From: Candidatus Segatella papionis
Lineage (GTDB): Bacteria; Bacteroidota; Bacteroidia; Bacteroidales; Bacteroidaceae
DNA length: 12,285 nt
Assembly: GCA_002297965.1 (NCBI GenBank)
Contig: DBLF01000060.1
Location: 10,688 to 22,972 of the forward strand
Reading direction: 5' to 3'
The notes under the pieces: generated by a model
Database searches by the model: none
Told to the model about the DNA's origin: nothing
Seen by the model: only the letters and a program-made list of their open reading frames with translations
Made by a program: the position numbers and the translations under genes
Part shown: positions 1 through 6,940 of the stretch, in pieces
Position numbering within the stretch: position 1 is the stretch's first letter
Layout of the letters: every line of letters begins with the position of its first letter

Positions 1-27
1 ATAGCAAAAGCTAAAGATGATGAAAAT

Positions 28-42
28 AGTATAAGTAAAAGA
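28..42 (+). repeat. Leader motif AGTATAAGTAAAAGA, copy 1
   Basis: This is the first exact copy of a 15-base A-rich motif that recurs upstream of fimbrial genes in this window, at 4384-4398 and 5583-5597, with shorter variants at 2294-2305 and 5571-5584. Here it lies 61 bases ahead of the first gene. I could not see a TAnnTTTG promoter between position 1 and the start codon at 104, so the operon promoter may lie outside the window. The role of the motif is unknown; a translation-enhancing leader is one possibility. Confidence 0.6.
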
Positions 43-103
43 TGATGATGGGGTTTTTCGCAACGCCTCACTTCATTCCGAATTGATTAAAAAGATTTGA
101 AGT

Positions 104-688
104 ATGAACAAACGAATTTTAATTGCGCTACTGGCTGTAGGCAGTTTCGTCTGCCCAGCCATTGCCCAGAAGGTGGCGCTGAAGACCAACCTCCTCTATG
201 ATGCGACAAGCACCATGAACCTAGGATTGGAATTCGGACTTTCGCCCAAATGGACATTGGATGTGTCGGGAAACTACAATCCTTGGACATTCTCCAAGAA
301 CAAGAAATGGCAACACTGGCTCGTACAGCCAGAGGCCAGGTACTGGTTCTGCAACAAGATGATGGGTTCCTTCATCGGCTTCCATGCCCTGGGAGGCTCT
401 CATAACATAGGTAACGTGGACCTTGACTTCAAGTTCCTCGGCACCGATTTCTCCCAACTGAAAGACTATAGATACGAAGGATGGTTCGTGGGCGCCGGTG
501 TGGCATACGGCTACACATGGGCACTATCGAAGCACTGGAACTTCGAGGCTGAGATTGGCGTGGGATACGTGTATTCCAAGTCCGACAAGTTTGAATGCGC
601 ACAGTGTGGCGAGAAGTTGGAGAGCGACAAGCCTCATCACTATGTAGGTCCCACCAAGGCGGCACTCAACCTGGTGTATGTCTTCTAA
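104..688 (+). CDS. DUF3575 family outer-membrane beta-barrel protein
   Basis: The 194-residue product has a typical signal peptide ending in AIAQ near residue 22. It then reads as alternating amphipathic strands rich in Tyr, Trp and Gly and ends in YVF, as outer-membrane beta-barrels do. The segments KTNLLYDAT near residue 27 and QPEARYW near residue 75 match my memory of the DUF3575 family, which is close to this length. A CxxC pair (Cys165, Cys168) followed by GEK lies in a late loop and may form a disulfide or bind a metal. The gene is first in a fimbrial operon and is followed 35 bases later by a DUF3868/OmpA protein, a pairing often seen beside Bacteroidales fimbrillins. That context suggests a role in the envelope around the pilus, but no biochemical function is known to me. 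The start at 104 is chosen because it gives a complete signal peptide; an A-rich leader precedes it. Confidence 0.85.
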   Translation: MNKRILIALLAVGSFVCPAIAQKVALKTNLLYDATSTMNLGLEFGLSPKWTLDVSGNYNPWTFSKNKKWQHWLVQPEARYWFCNKMMGSFIGFHALGGSHNIGNVDLDFKFLGTDFSQLKDYRYEGWFVGAGVAYGYTWALSKHWNFEAEIGVGYVYSKSDKFECAQCGEKLESDKPHHYVGPTKAALNLVYVF

Positions 689-723
689 ATCACATTATTA
701 ATAATAAGCAAACGAAGAAGATT

Positions 724-2250
724 ATGAAGAAGATTACAAATACATATCAGCCCCTAGGCAGCGCACTTGGAGCCGTCGGCCTCAGCCTCCTGTTTTGCGC
801 CACTGCCGTGGCACAGGAGCAAGCCATCGCACAAGAGCAGGCCATCGCACAGGAGCAGACCATCGCACAAAAACAAGCCAAAGGAGCCGTAGCAGACAAG
901 GCATCCAAGGAAATGAAAATCCTCAACAAGGAAATCAAGAAGAAAGGTGACAAGGTGAACGTCTATATGGACCTGAACCTGGACCAGGTAAAACTGGCGA
1001 GCAACAAGGGTCTCATCTACACGCCCATCATCTACAACGGCGACGACACGCTGATGCTCCCTTCCGTCGAGGTAATGGGCAGGAAGAGATACATCTACTA
1101 TCAGCGCACCAAGAAGACGGCTACGCCCAATCCGCTCATCGTAGCCAAGCGTGAGAACAAGGAGCCACAAACCCTGCGGTACTCCTACTCCACTCCTTAT
1201 CAGAGCTGGATGAAGAACTCGAAGTTTGCCATCAGCCACGATGCCTGCGGATGCAATCAGCAATTGCTCGCCGAGAACATCCTCACCCCTCAAGGAGAGG
1301 CATTGGTAACGCCACAACAGCTCTACCAAGCTTACCAGCAACCGAAGGCGGAGGCTGTGAAGATGAGACAGGAGAACGGAACGGCGAGACTGAATTTCCG
1401 CATCAACAAGTGGGACATCGTAGGCGACCTGGACAACAACAGCGGCGAGCTGGCAACCATCCAAAAGACCATCGAACTGGTGAAGGATGACCCCGACGTA
1501 ACCATCACCCGAATCATCCTGCACGGCTACGCTTCGCCAGACGGCAGCTATGCCAACAACGACAAGCTCTCACGCAACCGTACCCAAGCCCTACAGCAAT
1601 ACCTACAGAAGACTTACGGCATAGCCCCAAGGCTCTTCAAGGTAAGCTCCACCGCCGAGGACTGGGAGGGAACGCTGGAGTACATCCAGAGCCACAACAT
1701 ACCTCAGAAGGAAGCTGCCCTGAAGATTATCGGCAGCAGCATGAGTCCTGACGAGAAGGAGCGAGCATTGGCAGCCAAGGCAGGAGAAGCCTTCCGATTC
1801 CTAGTGGATAAGGTTTGGCCTAGCTTGCGCCGCACCGACTACACCATAGAGTACGACGTGAAGGCATTCAACCTGGAGGAGGCTCGCCGAGTGATGAACA
1901 CCCGTCCGCAGAAGCTCTCCTTGCAGGAGATGTATATGGTGGCAAACAGTTATCCCAAGGGAAGCGAGGAATACAACAACGTGTTCGACACGGCAGCAAG
2001 GATGTTTCCCGAGGACAAGCTCGCCAATCTGAACGCAGCCCTCGCCGCCATCGACAGAGGCGACAAGGTGAGTGCCGAGAAGTATCTCAAGAAGGCTGGC
2101 AAGGGTGCCGAGGTGGATAATGCCTACGGTTGTCTGGCAGTGCTCAACGAGGATTACGACACCGCCAAGCAGTATTTCCAGAAGGCTGTGGATGGTGGAT
2201 TGAAGGGAGCGAAGGAGAACCTCGACAAGCTCAACAAGGCGTATGAGTAA
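724..2250 (+). CDS. DUF3868 / OmpA-like / TPR cell-envelope protein
   Basis: The product is 508 residues. An in-frame upstream extension to 595 overlaps the previous gene and lacks a signal peptide, so ATG 724 is preferred; it also follows an A-rich leader resembling that of the next gene. Residues 1-30 form a signal peptide ending AVA. Residues 31-52 are a QEQAIA repeat. About residues 75-150 match a DUF3868-type beta domain, and a CGC cluster sits at Cys175 and Cys177. About residues 210-370 are OmpA-like, with HGYASPDG at 267-274 and NxxLSxxR at 279-286. The C-terminal ~90 residues (NLNAALAAIDRGD, then YGCLAVLNEDYDTAKQYF) are TPR-like. The expected role is a periplasmic or outer-membrane component linking the envelope to the pilus; this is inferred from location. 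The Asp that OmpA proteins use to bind peptidoglycan is replaced by Ser271 while Arg286 is kept, so peptidoglycan binding is uncertain. Confidence 0.85.
   Translation: MKKITNTYQPLGSALGAVGLSLLFCATAVAQEQAIAQEQAIAQEQTIAQKQAKGAVADKASKEMKILNKEIKKKGDKVNVYMDLNLDQVKLASNKGLIYTPIIYNGDDTLMLPSVEVMGRKRYIYYQRTKKTATPNPLIVAKRENKEPQTLRYSYSTPYQSWMKNSKFAISHDACGCNQQLLAENILTPQGEALVTPQQLYQAYQQPKAEAVKMRQENGTARLNFRINKWDIVGDLDNNSGELATIQKTIELVKDDPDVTITRIILHGYASPDGSYANNDKLSRNRTQALQQYLQKTYGIAPRLFKVSSTAEDWEGTLEYIQSHNIPQKEAALKIIGSSMSPDEKERALAAKAGEAFRFLVDKVWPSLRRTDYTIEYDVKAFNLEEARRVMNTRPQKLSLQEMYMVANSYPKGSEEYNNVFDTAARMFPEDKLANLNAALAAIDRGDKVSAEKYLKKAGKGAEVDNAYGCLAVLNEDYDTAKQYFQKAVDGGLKGAKENLDKLNKAYE
814..879 (+). repeat. 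18-bp tandem repeat encoding QEQAIA units
   Basis: Three 18-base units (814-831, 832-849, 850-867) and a partial fourth (868-879) encode QEQAIA, QEQAIA, QEQTIA, QKQA. They directly follow the signal peptide of the DUF3868/OmpA protein. Each full unit recreates an A/T-x-A|Q sequence like a signal peptidase I site. The period is a multiple of three, so copy-number change would keep the reading frame. Confidence 0.85.
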
Positions 2251-2293
2251 AGGAGAATAGAAGTAAGTAATAACATATTGTGTAACTTTTTTA

Positions 2294-2305
2294 ATAAGTA
2301 AAAGA
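2294..2305 (+). repeat. Leader motif, 12-base variant (ATAAGTAAAAGA)
   Basis: This is a shortened copy of the AGTATAAGTAAAAGA leader motif. It ends only two bases before the ATG of the major fimbrillin, so here it would lie directly under an initiating ribosome. That position favours a role in translation initiation, in keeping with the A-rich leaders of Bacteroidota genes; this is inference. Confidence 0.5.
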
Positions 2306-2307
2306 TT

Positions 2308-3882
2308 ATGAAGAAGATTAATTTGCTCGTTATGAGCTTGGTTTCAGCAGCAGCGTTGTCATTCAGCAGCTGCAGCAGCGATAATGATTTGGGTGGGGGC
2401 GCCAGTGGCGGTAACTCACAGGTTGACGGTTTCTACATGACTTTGGCTATTCAGACTCCTACTAGCAATGGGACAAGAACCTCTATCATTGACCCTACAG
2501 AAGATGCAACAGCAGAAGAAGCAGCCGTAAAGAATGGAACATTCTACTTGGTTGACGCAAATGGAGCCGTTGTATTTAGTAAAACTCTGACCGACCGAGA
2601 TTGGTCTGGTGCCATCAAAGACCCTGCAACTCCAGCAAAGGATGGTAAGACAATTCTTCAGATTCAAGTAGAAAATGTTGCTGCAGGCGCTACCTATAAA
2701 GTATATTTCAAGGCTGGTAGCAAGGACATGGACACAGTAGAACCATTTACTATAACAACAGGTGCAAGTAAGACTGGAATATTTACAGCAAATGGCATTG
2801 CACAAACATTTACTGTAGATGAAACTTTTACTCATCCATGTGATAAAGGCAACGACTTCTCTATGTTCAACCAGAATGATGTGACAACCAACGGTAATGG
2901 TTACACCGTTACATTCGAGGATGGCAACAAGGTTGAAACAAATCCTGCAACAGTTGAATATAATGGTGCAATAAATGCTCCTATCAAGATTGAGCGTGTA
3001 ACAGCTCGTGTTGACGTTCCTACTAGTATAGGAGGAACACTTACAGGAACATACCCTGAAAATGCATCACAGGCTTTGAAAAATGCAATTGACGATGCAA
3101 AAAAGAAAGTTGCAAAGATAGAATTGGTCGGCTATGCACTCTCAAACATTACAAACAAGACATACGTTATGCAGACATGGAATACAGCAGATAATCCATG
3201 GAAACTTACAATTCCGACAGATGCAACTTTGTCTAAGACAAAGGCTGAATTCGGTGACAAGTATTTGTTCAAGGATGGTGGTTTTAAGACATTAGAAGAT
3301 GCAACAAATGATTATATCTTCGAGAACAACAAGGAAAAGGAAGATGAAGCAACTGCAATGTATTTCAAGTACAAAGTTACTTTGGATGCAAATAAGTTCA
3401 CTGTAGATGGAACTGAAGCAGGTGAGAAAATGCCAGCAGACTACCCGGATAATGCAAAGACAAAAAATGGTGGTACATTCTATCGTTACAACAACGTTAT
3501 CTACACAAGCTTTGCTCAAATCAAGAAGGCTTATGCTGATGTTGCAGGTCTCTTTGAAGGAAAAACTGCAGAAGATATGAAGACAGCTTTGGATGCGGCT
3601 ATTGATGACGAGACAAAATTGGCAGCATTCCGTAAGAAGTATCAGATTGAAGTTTTCAAGGGCGGTTTGACATACTACAAGCAGATTATTAAAGACAAGC
3701 AGTTGTCAAAGAATGTTATCCAGCGTAATACTATTTATCGATTAAATGTTAACAAAATCTTCAACATTGGAGCACAGGTTCCTAATGGTGAGATTGATAA
3801 GAACGGTTTGTTCTATCTTGACGTAACAGTCTCTGTGAATCCTTGGGTTCTCAACACACAAGACATACCGTTAGGAAATTAA
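2308..3882 (+). CDS. Mfa1-like major fimbrillin (type V pilus shaft subunit), lipoprotein precursor
   Basis: The 524-residue precursor has a lipoprotein signal ending FSSC at Cys22, then a Gly/Ser-rich linker. NGTRTS around Arg57 is a plausible site for the arginine-specific cleavage that exposes the donor-strand groove in fimbrillins. The FYLVDANG segment near residues 78-85 is typical of the N-terminal fimbrillin domain. KIERVTARVDV at 227-237 opens the second domain and has counterparts in the two other fimbrillin-like proteins here. The C-terminus, with VSVNPWVLNTQDIPL, resembles the Mfa1-family C-terminal strand that acts as donor. It should be exported as a lipoprotein, cut and polymerised outside the cell as the pilus shaft. 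The gene follows the OmpA-like gene by 57 bases. Its codons are more AT-rich than its neighbours': I counted 23 G/C in 60 at 2701-2760 against 29 in 60 at 5101-5160. Assignment as shaft rather than minor subunit rests on length, C-terminus and position before the anchor gene. Confidence 0.85.
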   Translation: MKKINLLVMSLVSAAALSFSSCSSDNDLGGGASGGNSQVDGFYMTLAIQTPTSNGTRTSIIDPTEDATAEEAAVKNGTFYLVDANGAVVFSKTLTDRDWSGAIKDPATPAKDGKTILQIQVENVAAGATYKVYFKAGSKDMDTVEPFTITTGASKTGIFTANGIAQTFTVDETFTHPCDKGNDFSMFNQNDVTTNGNGYTVTFEDGNKVETNPATVEYNGAINAPIKIERVTARVDVPTSIGGTLTGTYPENASQALKNAIDDAKKKVAKIELVGYALSNITNKTYVMQTWNTADNPWKLTIPTDATLSKTKAEFGDKYLFKDGGFKTLEDATNDYIFENNKEKEDEATAMYFKYKVTLDANKFTVDGTEAGEKMPADYPDNAKTKNGGTFYRYNNVIYTSFAQIKKAYADVAGLFEGKTAEDMKTALDAAIDDETKLAAFRKKYQIEVFKGGLTYYKQIIKDKQLSKNVIQRNTIYRLNVNKIFNIGAQVPNGEIDKNGLFYLDVTVSVNPWVLNTQDIPLGN

Positions 3883-3938
3883 TTGACATAATTATTAAGC
3901 AAAGAATCGGGATGTTCCCACATTCCACCCCATCAAGT

Positions 3939-3964
3939 AAATCTTGCTCCCCGAGCAAGCATTT
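3939..3964 (+). other. Stem-loop 1 downstream of the major fimbrillin
   Basis: AAATCTTGCT pairs with AGCAAGCATTT around a CCCCG loop, giving ten pairs with one bulged C. It begins 57 bases after the fimbrillin stop codon. No U-run follows, so it does not look like a standard intrinsic terminator. A 3'-end stabilising or processing hairpin is more likely. Confidence 0.5.
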
Positions 3965-3982
3965 GATACAATCTTTACGCTC

Positions 3983-4015
3983 AATCTCTCGGAGGCTACT
4001 CTCCTCCGAGAGATT
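3983..4015 (+). other. Stem-loop 2 downstream of the major fimbrillin (13-bp perfect stem)
   Basis: AATCTCTCGGAGG (3983-3995) is perfectly complementary to CCTCCGAGAGATT (4003-4015) across a seven-base loop. An A-rich stretch follows instead of a U-run, so it is either an RNA-stabilising or processing structure or a non-canonical terminator. Its place between shaft and anchor genes would suit partial termination or differential decay that keeps shaft transcript in excess; this is inference. Confidence 0.65.
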
Positions 4016-4162
4016 ACAAAAAACGAAAAATAGGCCGCACACCAGTTAACATCCTGACGTTCTGCACACTACGCCACATCAGTGCGGTGTGCTGTCAAAA
4101 AAGGCTTTGCCCTTTACAGAAACACACGTCGGGAGCCATCAGAGACTATCTGCCGAGGACAA

Positions 4163-4194
4163 GCAGACTGTCTCGCACAAACAGGCAGACTGTC
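4163..4194 (+). repeat. 10-bp direct repeat GCAGACTGTC, two copies
   Basis: Exact copies lie at 4163-4172 and 4185-4194, a centre-to-centre distance of 22 bases, about two helical turns. ACTGTC of the second copy can also pair with GACAGT at 4202-4207. Same-face spacing would suit a regulator binding site, but nothing else supports this. Confidence 0.4.
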
Positions 4195-4383
4195 CTAGCC
4201 AGACAGTGAGAGCCACAAGGTCATCGAGCCTTCATCGTGCAGCATAGCAGCACCACCCAACAAGGCAACAAGGATGCCGAAGGAAGACTAGGAAGCAAAT
4301 ACATTCCTGCTCCTAGCCCTAAGAGGCACACAATATATATAAAATACATATTAGCATTGGATAAATGCAAGCAATTACAAGAA

Positions 4384-4398
4384 AGTATAAGTAAAAGA
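4384..4398 (+). repeat. Leader motif AGTATAAGTAAAAGA, copy upstream of the anchor gene
   Basis: This copy is identical to the motif at 28-42 and ends 21 bases before the ATG at 4420. It supports starting the anchor protein at 4420 rather than at the longer in-frame ATG at 4237. Confidence 0.6.
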
Positions 4399-4419
4399 AA
4401 CCATAAAAATTCAAACGAT

Positions 4420-5541
4420 ATGAAACATTCCATCATCAAAAACGGTTGCAAAGTGGTTTGTATCTCTGCCATCGCACTCTCCTCGCTTTCATCATGCATG
4501 AAAGACGATTTGACGACTTGCCCTGCCCCAAAGGTGTCGCTCAAGTTCGACTATACATACAACATCGAGAACGCCGACGCTTTCTCGCAGGAAGTGAAAA
4601 ACCTCAATGTCTATGTGTTCGACAAAAATGGAAAGTATTTCGATACCTATACCCAGTCGGCTGACAAATTCGAGACGGGGCACAGCATGGACATCACCGA
4701 TCTACAGGAAGGCAAATACACCTTCGTCTGCCTGGCGCGCGACAAGCAGCCCTCTGCCAGCAGGGCGGACGGAGAAGACGAGATGGAGTTCAGCTTCACC
4801 CAGCTAACCCCGGGCGTTTCGACCATCGACGACCTACAGGAGGAAATGGGAAAGAAAGACGGAGAGGCTTCCGTGAACAACAAGAAGTTCACTGCCCTCT
4901 ACACCGCCCAAACCTCGCTCAACTTCAATGGCACCAAGGACACTTCCGGCGAACTGAGCCTGATGAAATGCACCAAGACCTATCGCATCGTGATGCTGCC
5001 ATACGACAACGACCAGCAGGGATTCGAGGCGGAAAACTTCGAAGTGCTCATCAAAGGCTCCGCCGCCCTACTCGACTACAAGGGCGACAAGGCGAAGGAT
5101 GAGAACGGAGTGGTACAAAACAAGCCTATCACCTACATGCCATACGTCGAGAAACTGGTGGTGAACACCAACGGAAACACAGAGGTGGAAGGCGAGGACA
5201 TAGACAAGGCTTTGGTATATGACCTCTCCTCCTCCAGAATGTTCGAGCGCAAGGACGATGCCATCACCCGAAGCACAGACAGCAAGGAATACGACGACAA
5301 GCGCATCGTGATTACCGACAAGCGCAACGGCAAGGTCATCTTCAACCACTCGCTGCCTTGGTTCCTCGCCCTCTGCGGCGAACGTGCCGACAAGGGATGG
5401 GAAGACCAGGAATACCTGGACCGACAAGACCACTACACCCTGGTGTTCTACGTGCCTAGCCCTGGCTCCAGCTACAACATGGATGCCAAGATTAAGGTGA
5501 ACGGCTGGGTGCTGAACCTGCAGGAAGCAGAACTGAAATAA
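4420..5541 (+). CDS. Mfa2/FimB family fimbrial anchor lipoprotein
   Basis: The 373-residue protein has a lipoprotein signal ending in LSSC at Cys26. CMKDDLTTCPAP immediately follows and closely resembles the start of mature Mfa2-type anchors. KNLNVYVFDKNGKYFD near residues 62-77 is the typical first-domain segment. The C-terminal IKVNGWVLNLQEAELK resembles the last strand of the major fimbrillin (VNPWVLNTQDI). Known Mfa2/FimB proteins hold the pilus base in the outer membrane and control its length. Unlike the other three fimbrillin-like proteins here, no Arg cleavage site is seen near its N-terminus, as expected for a subunit that keeps its lipid anchor. ATG 4420 is chosen because it gives the lipoprotein signal directly; an in-frame ATG at 4237 would add 61 unlikely residues. 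The gene is followed 71 bases later by the accessory subunit gene. Confidence 0.88.
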   Translation: MKHSIIKNGCKVVCISAIALSSLSSCMKDDLTTCPAPKVSLKFDYTYNIENADAFSQEVKNLNVYVFDKNGKYFDTYTQSADKFETGHSMDITDLQEGKYTFVCLARDKQPSASRADGEDEMEFSFTQLTPGVSTIDDLQEEMGKKDGEASVNNKKFTALYTAQTSLNFNGTKDTSGELSLMKCTKTYRIVMLPYDNDQQGFEAENFEVLIKGSAALLDYKGDKAKDENGVVQNKPITYMPYVEKLVVNTNGNTEVEGEDIDKALVYDLSSSRMFERKDDAITRSTDSKEYDDKRIVITDKRNGKVIFNHSLPWFLALCGERADKGWEDQEYLDRQDHYTLVFYVPSPGSSYNMDAKIKVNGWVLNLQEAELK

Positions 5542-5570
5542 GACCTTCAGAAGACAGTAAAAAAAGCATA

Positions 5571-5597
5571 AGTATAAGTAAAAGTATAAGTAAAAGA
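5571..5597 (+). repeat. Tandem leader motif (two overlapping copies)
   Basis: A near copy at 5571-5584 overlaps an exact AGTATAAGTAAAAGA at 5583-5597, with another ataagt just upstream. The tandem arrangement suggests local duplication by slippage. A clear AGGAG Shine-Dalgarno-like sequence at 5599-5603, nine bases before the ATG at 5613, follows directly. Confidence 0.6.
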
Positions 5598-5612
5598 TAG
5601 GAGAAACAAGTT

Positions 5613-6869
5613 ATGTTCGATTTCGCAATCAATAAACGCCATGCGAATCGGTTCAGCCTCATCGTGAAGAGGATGGCAGCTCTTACCCCCACACTGCTGC
5701 TCAGCCTGCTATTCACCTCGTGTATGACCGACGGCAATCACATGGACGACAACATAGCTGGGAAGAGCGACACATATATCAACCTGAACGTGTCAACCCC
5801 AACTGCACAAGCCCGAGCCAACAGCTCGACCAATTCGAACGCATCGCTCGGACAAGACGAGATCTCACCCTCGCCCGAAGAGGAGGAGAAGATATACAGC
5901 ATCCGTGTCTGGGCTTTCAAGACTGGCAGCACAAAAGACGCAACGCCCATCGGATTTAAGTCGGAGACGGGACTCAACGAGAAAGGCTCCCATCGGATAA
6001 GCATGAAGATTCTGCGCAAGTATGCCGAGAACCTGCAGAACATCGACCTCTACATCTTGCTCAACGCCGAGAGCATCGGAGTGCTGAACGGAAGCGACTG
6101 CAACACGATGACTCGGCAACAACTGGAGGAAGCAGTAATCAGCAACACCACGAGCAGCAACTTCGGCATCCAGGACGGAGCGGCACAAACCACCACCGTG
6201 CCTACCGAGGGCCTGCCCATCTCACGCATCGTGACAAACATCAATGTGGCAGACAAAATCTCGGACTCTGAGACTGCGGCAGCCGCCAATCCCGTGAGCA
6301 TACCACTGGTAAGAGCTGTCTCCAAGCTCCACTTCTTCTTCGCAAGAAAGGACGCGAAGGACACGCAAGACGTGGAAATAACCAAGATAGAGGTAAACGA
6401 AAACGTGCTTTCCACCACCAGCTCGGTCTTCCCGACTGCCACTACCGACGAGAAGAAATCCACAGAAGGGCTGACGGGTAATTTCGACGGAATGTCTTAC
6501 CTCCATGAGAAGTGGGCATTCGGGGGCATCGCCACTGCCGACATCAACGCCGTGGGCAATCCCACTGAATATATCCGCCAAAGCGCAGAGACGGCACAAG
6601 CCTACATGACCCGCCTCAGCCAAGCAGTGAAGGAAAGCTATCGCAGCTATCAGCGGGAGACCAACCAGCCGATAAGTGGCAAGATATACTACAAGACCAG
6701 CAAGAGCGGAGCAGAAAAGTCGATGGACTTCGAAGTGAAAAATGCCTATCGCAACCACGAGCTGGTAGTATATGGCTACTTCTCTGGCGAATCGCAGGTG
6801 GATATCACGCTCAACTACTATGTGGCAAGCTGGAACGAAAAGGATGCCACCAACATCACTTTTGATTAA
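5613..6869 (+). CDS. Fimbrillin-like accessory (minor pilus subunit) lipoprotein
   Basis: The 418-residue protein has a long basic n-region and a lipoprotein signal ending LLFTSC at Cys37. QARAN around Arg68 could be the arginine cleavage site. KIYSIRVWAF near residue 90 and IPLVRAVSKLHFFF from residue 230 mark the two fimbrillin-type domains; the second matches the domain boundary of the major fimbrillin and the tip protein. The C-terminus (ELVVYGYFSG, then VDITLNYYVASWNE) looks like a terminal fimbrillin strand. Its place between anchor and tip genes suggests an adaptor or sub-tip subunit, comparable in position to the P. gingivalis Mfa3/Mfa4 proteins, but I cannot assign it to either. ATG 5613 is supported by an AGGAG nine bases upstream; a second in-frame ATG at 5673 would still leave a hydrophobic core and lipobox but remove most basic residues. 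Confidence 0.75.
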   Translation: MFDFAINKRHANRFSLIVKRMAALTPTLLLSLLFTSCMTDGNHMDDNIAGKSDTYINLNVSTPTAQARANSSTNSNASLGQDEISPSPEEEEKIYSIRVWAFKTGSTKDATPIGFKSETGLNEKGSHRISMKILRKYAENLQNIDLYILLNAESIGVLNGSDCNTMTRQQLEEAVISNTTSSNFGIQDGAAQTTTVPTEGLPISRIVTNINVADKISDSETAAAANPVSIPLVRAVSKLHFFFARKDAKDTQDVEITKIEVNENVLSTTSSVFPTATTDEKKSTEGLTGNFDGMSYLHEKWAFGGIATADINAVGNPTEYIRQSAETAQAYMTRLSQAVKESYRSYQRETNQPISGKIYYKTSKSGAEKSMDFEVKNAYRNHELVVYGYFSGESQVDITLNYYVASWNEKDATNITFD

Positions 6870-6940
6870 GCATCACATTCGATCAACGATAAAGCAATAG
6901 GGTAAATCCCTAAAACAAAAAACATTGGAGGAACCAGAAA

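Larger units (their letters stand above)
3883..4419 (+). other. 537-base intergenic region between fimbrillin and anchor genes
   Basis: I see no convincing gene on either strand here. It contains two stem-loops near its start, then a GC-richer stretch with short repeats: gcacacc at 4037-4043 opposite ggtgtgc at 4086-4092, and the direct repeat GCAGACTGTC at 4163-4172 and 4185-4194. An AT-rich end (about 4328-4360) leads into the leader motif at 4384-4398. No TAnnTTTG promoter was found close to the anchor gene. An in-frame upstream extension of the anchor ORF to 4237 lacks protein-like character. The region may be a long leader for anchor, accessory and tip genes. Confidence 0.5.

Noticed and set aside
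595..723. Upstream in-frame extension of the DUF3868/OmpA gene
   Set aside because: It overlaps the end of the DUF3575 gene and buries the signal peptide; ATG 724 has a leader and gives a normal signal peptide.
754..1524. 256-codon open frame on the minus strand opposite the OmpA-like gene
   Set aside because: It is a mirror of a GC-rich coding frame, lacks any recognisable domain or leader, and the opposite strand has clear family signatures.
3843..4049. 68-codon plus-strand ORF overlapping the fimbrillin end
   Set aside because: It runs through the two hairpins, has no leader and no recognisable content.
4237..4419. N-terminal extension of the Mfa2-like anchor
   Set aside because: The extra 61 residues are low in protein-like character and would place the lipoprotein signal internally.
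28..5597. Invertible promoter for phase variation of the pilus
   Set aside because: Only direct copies of the leader motif were found; I saw no paired inverted repeats around a promoter and no recombinase gene in the window.
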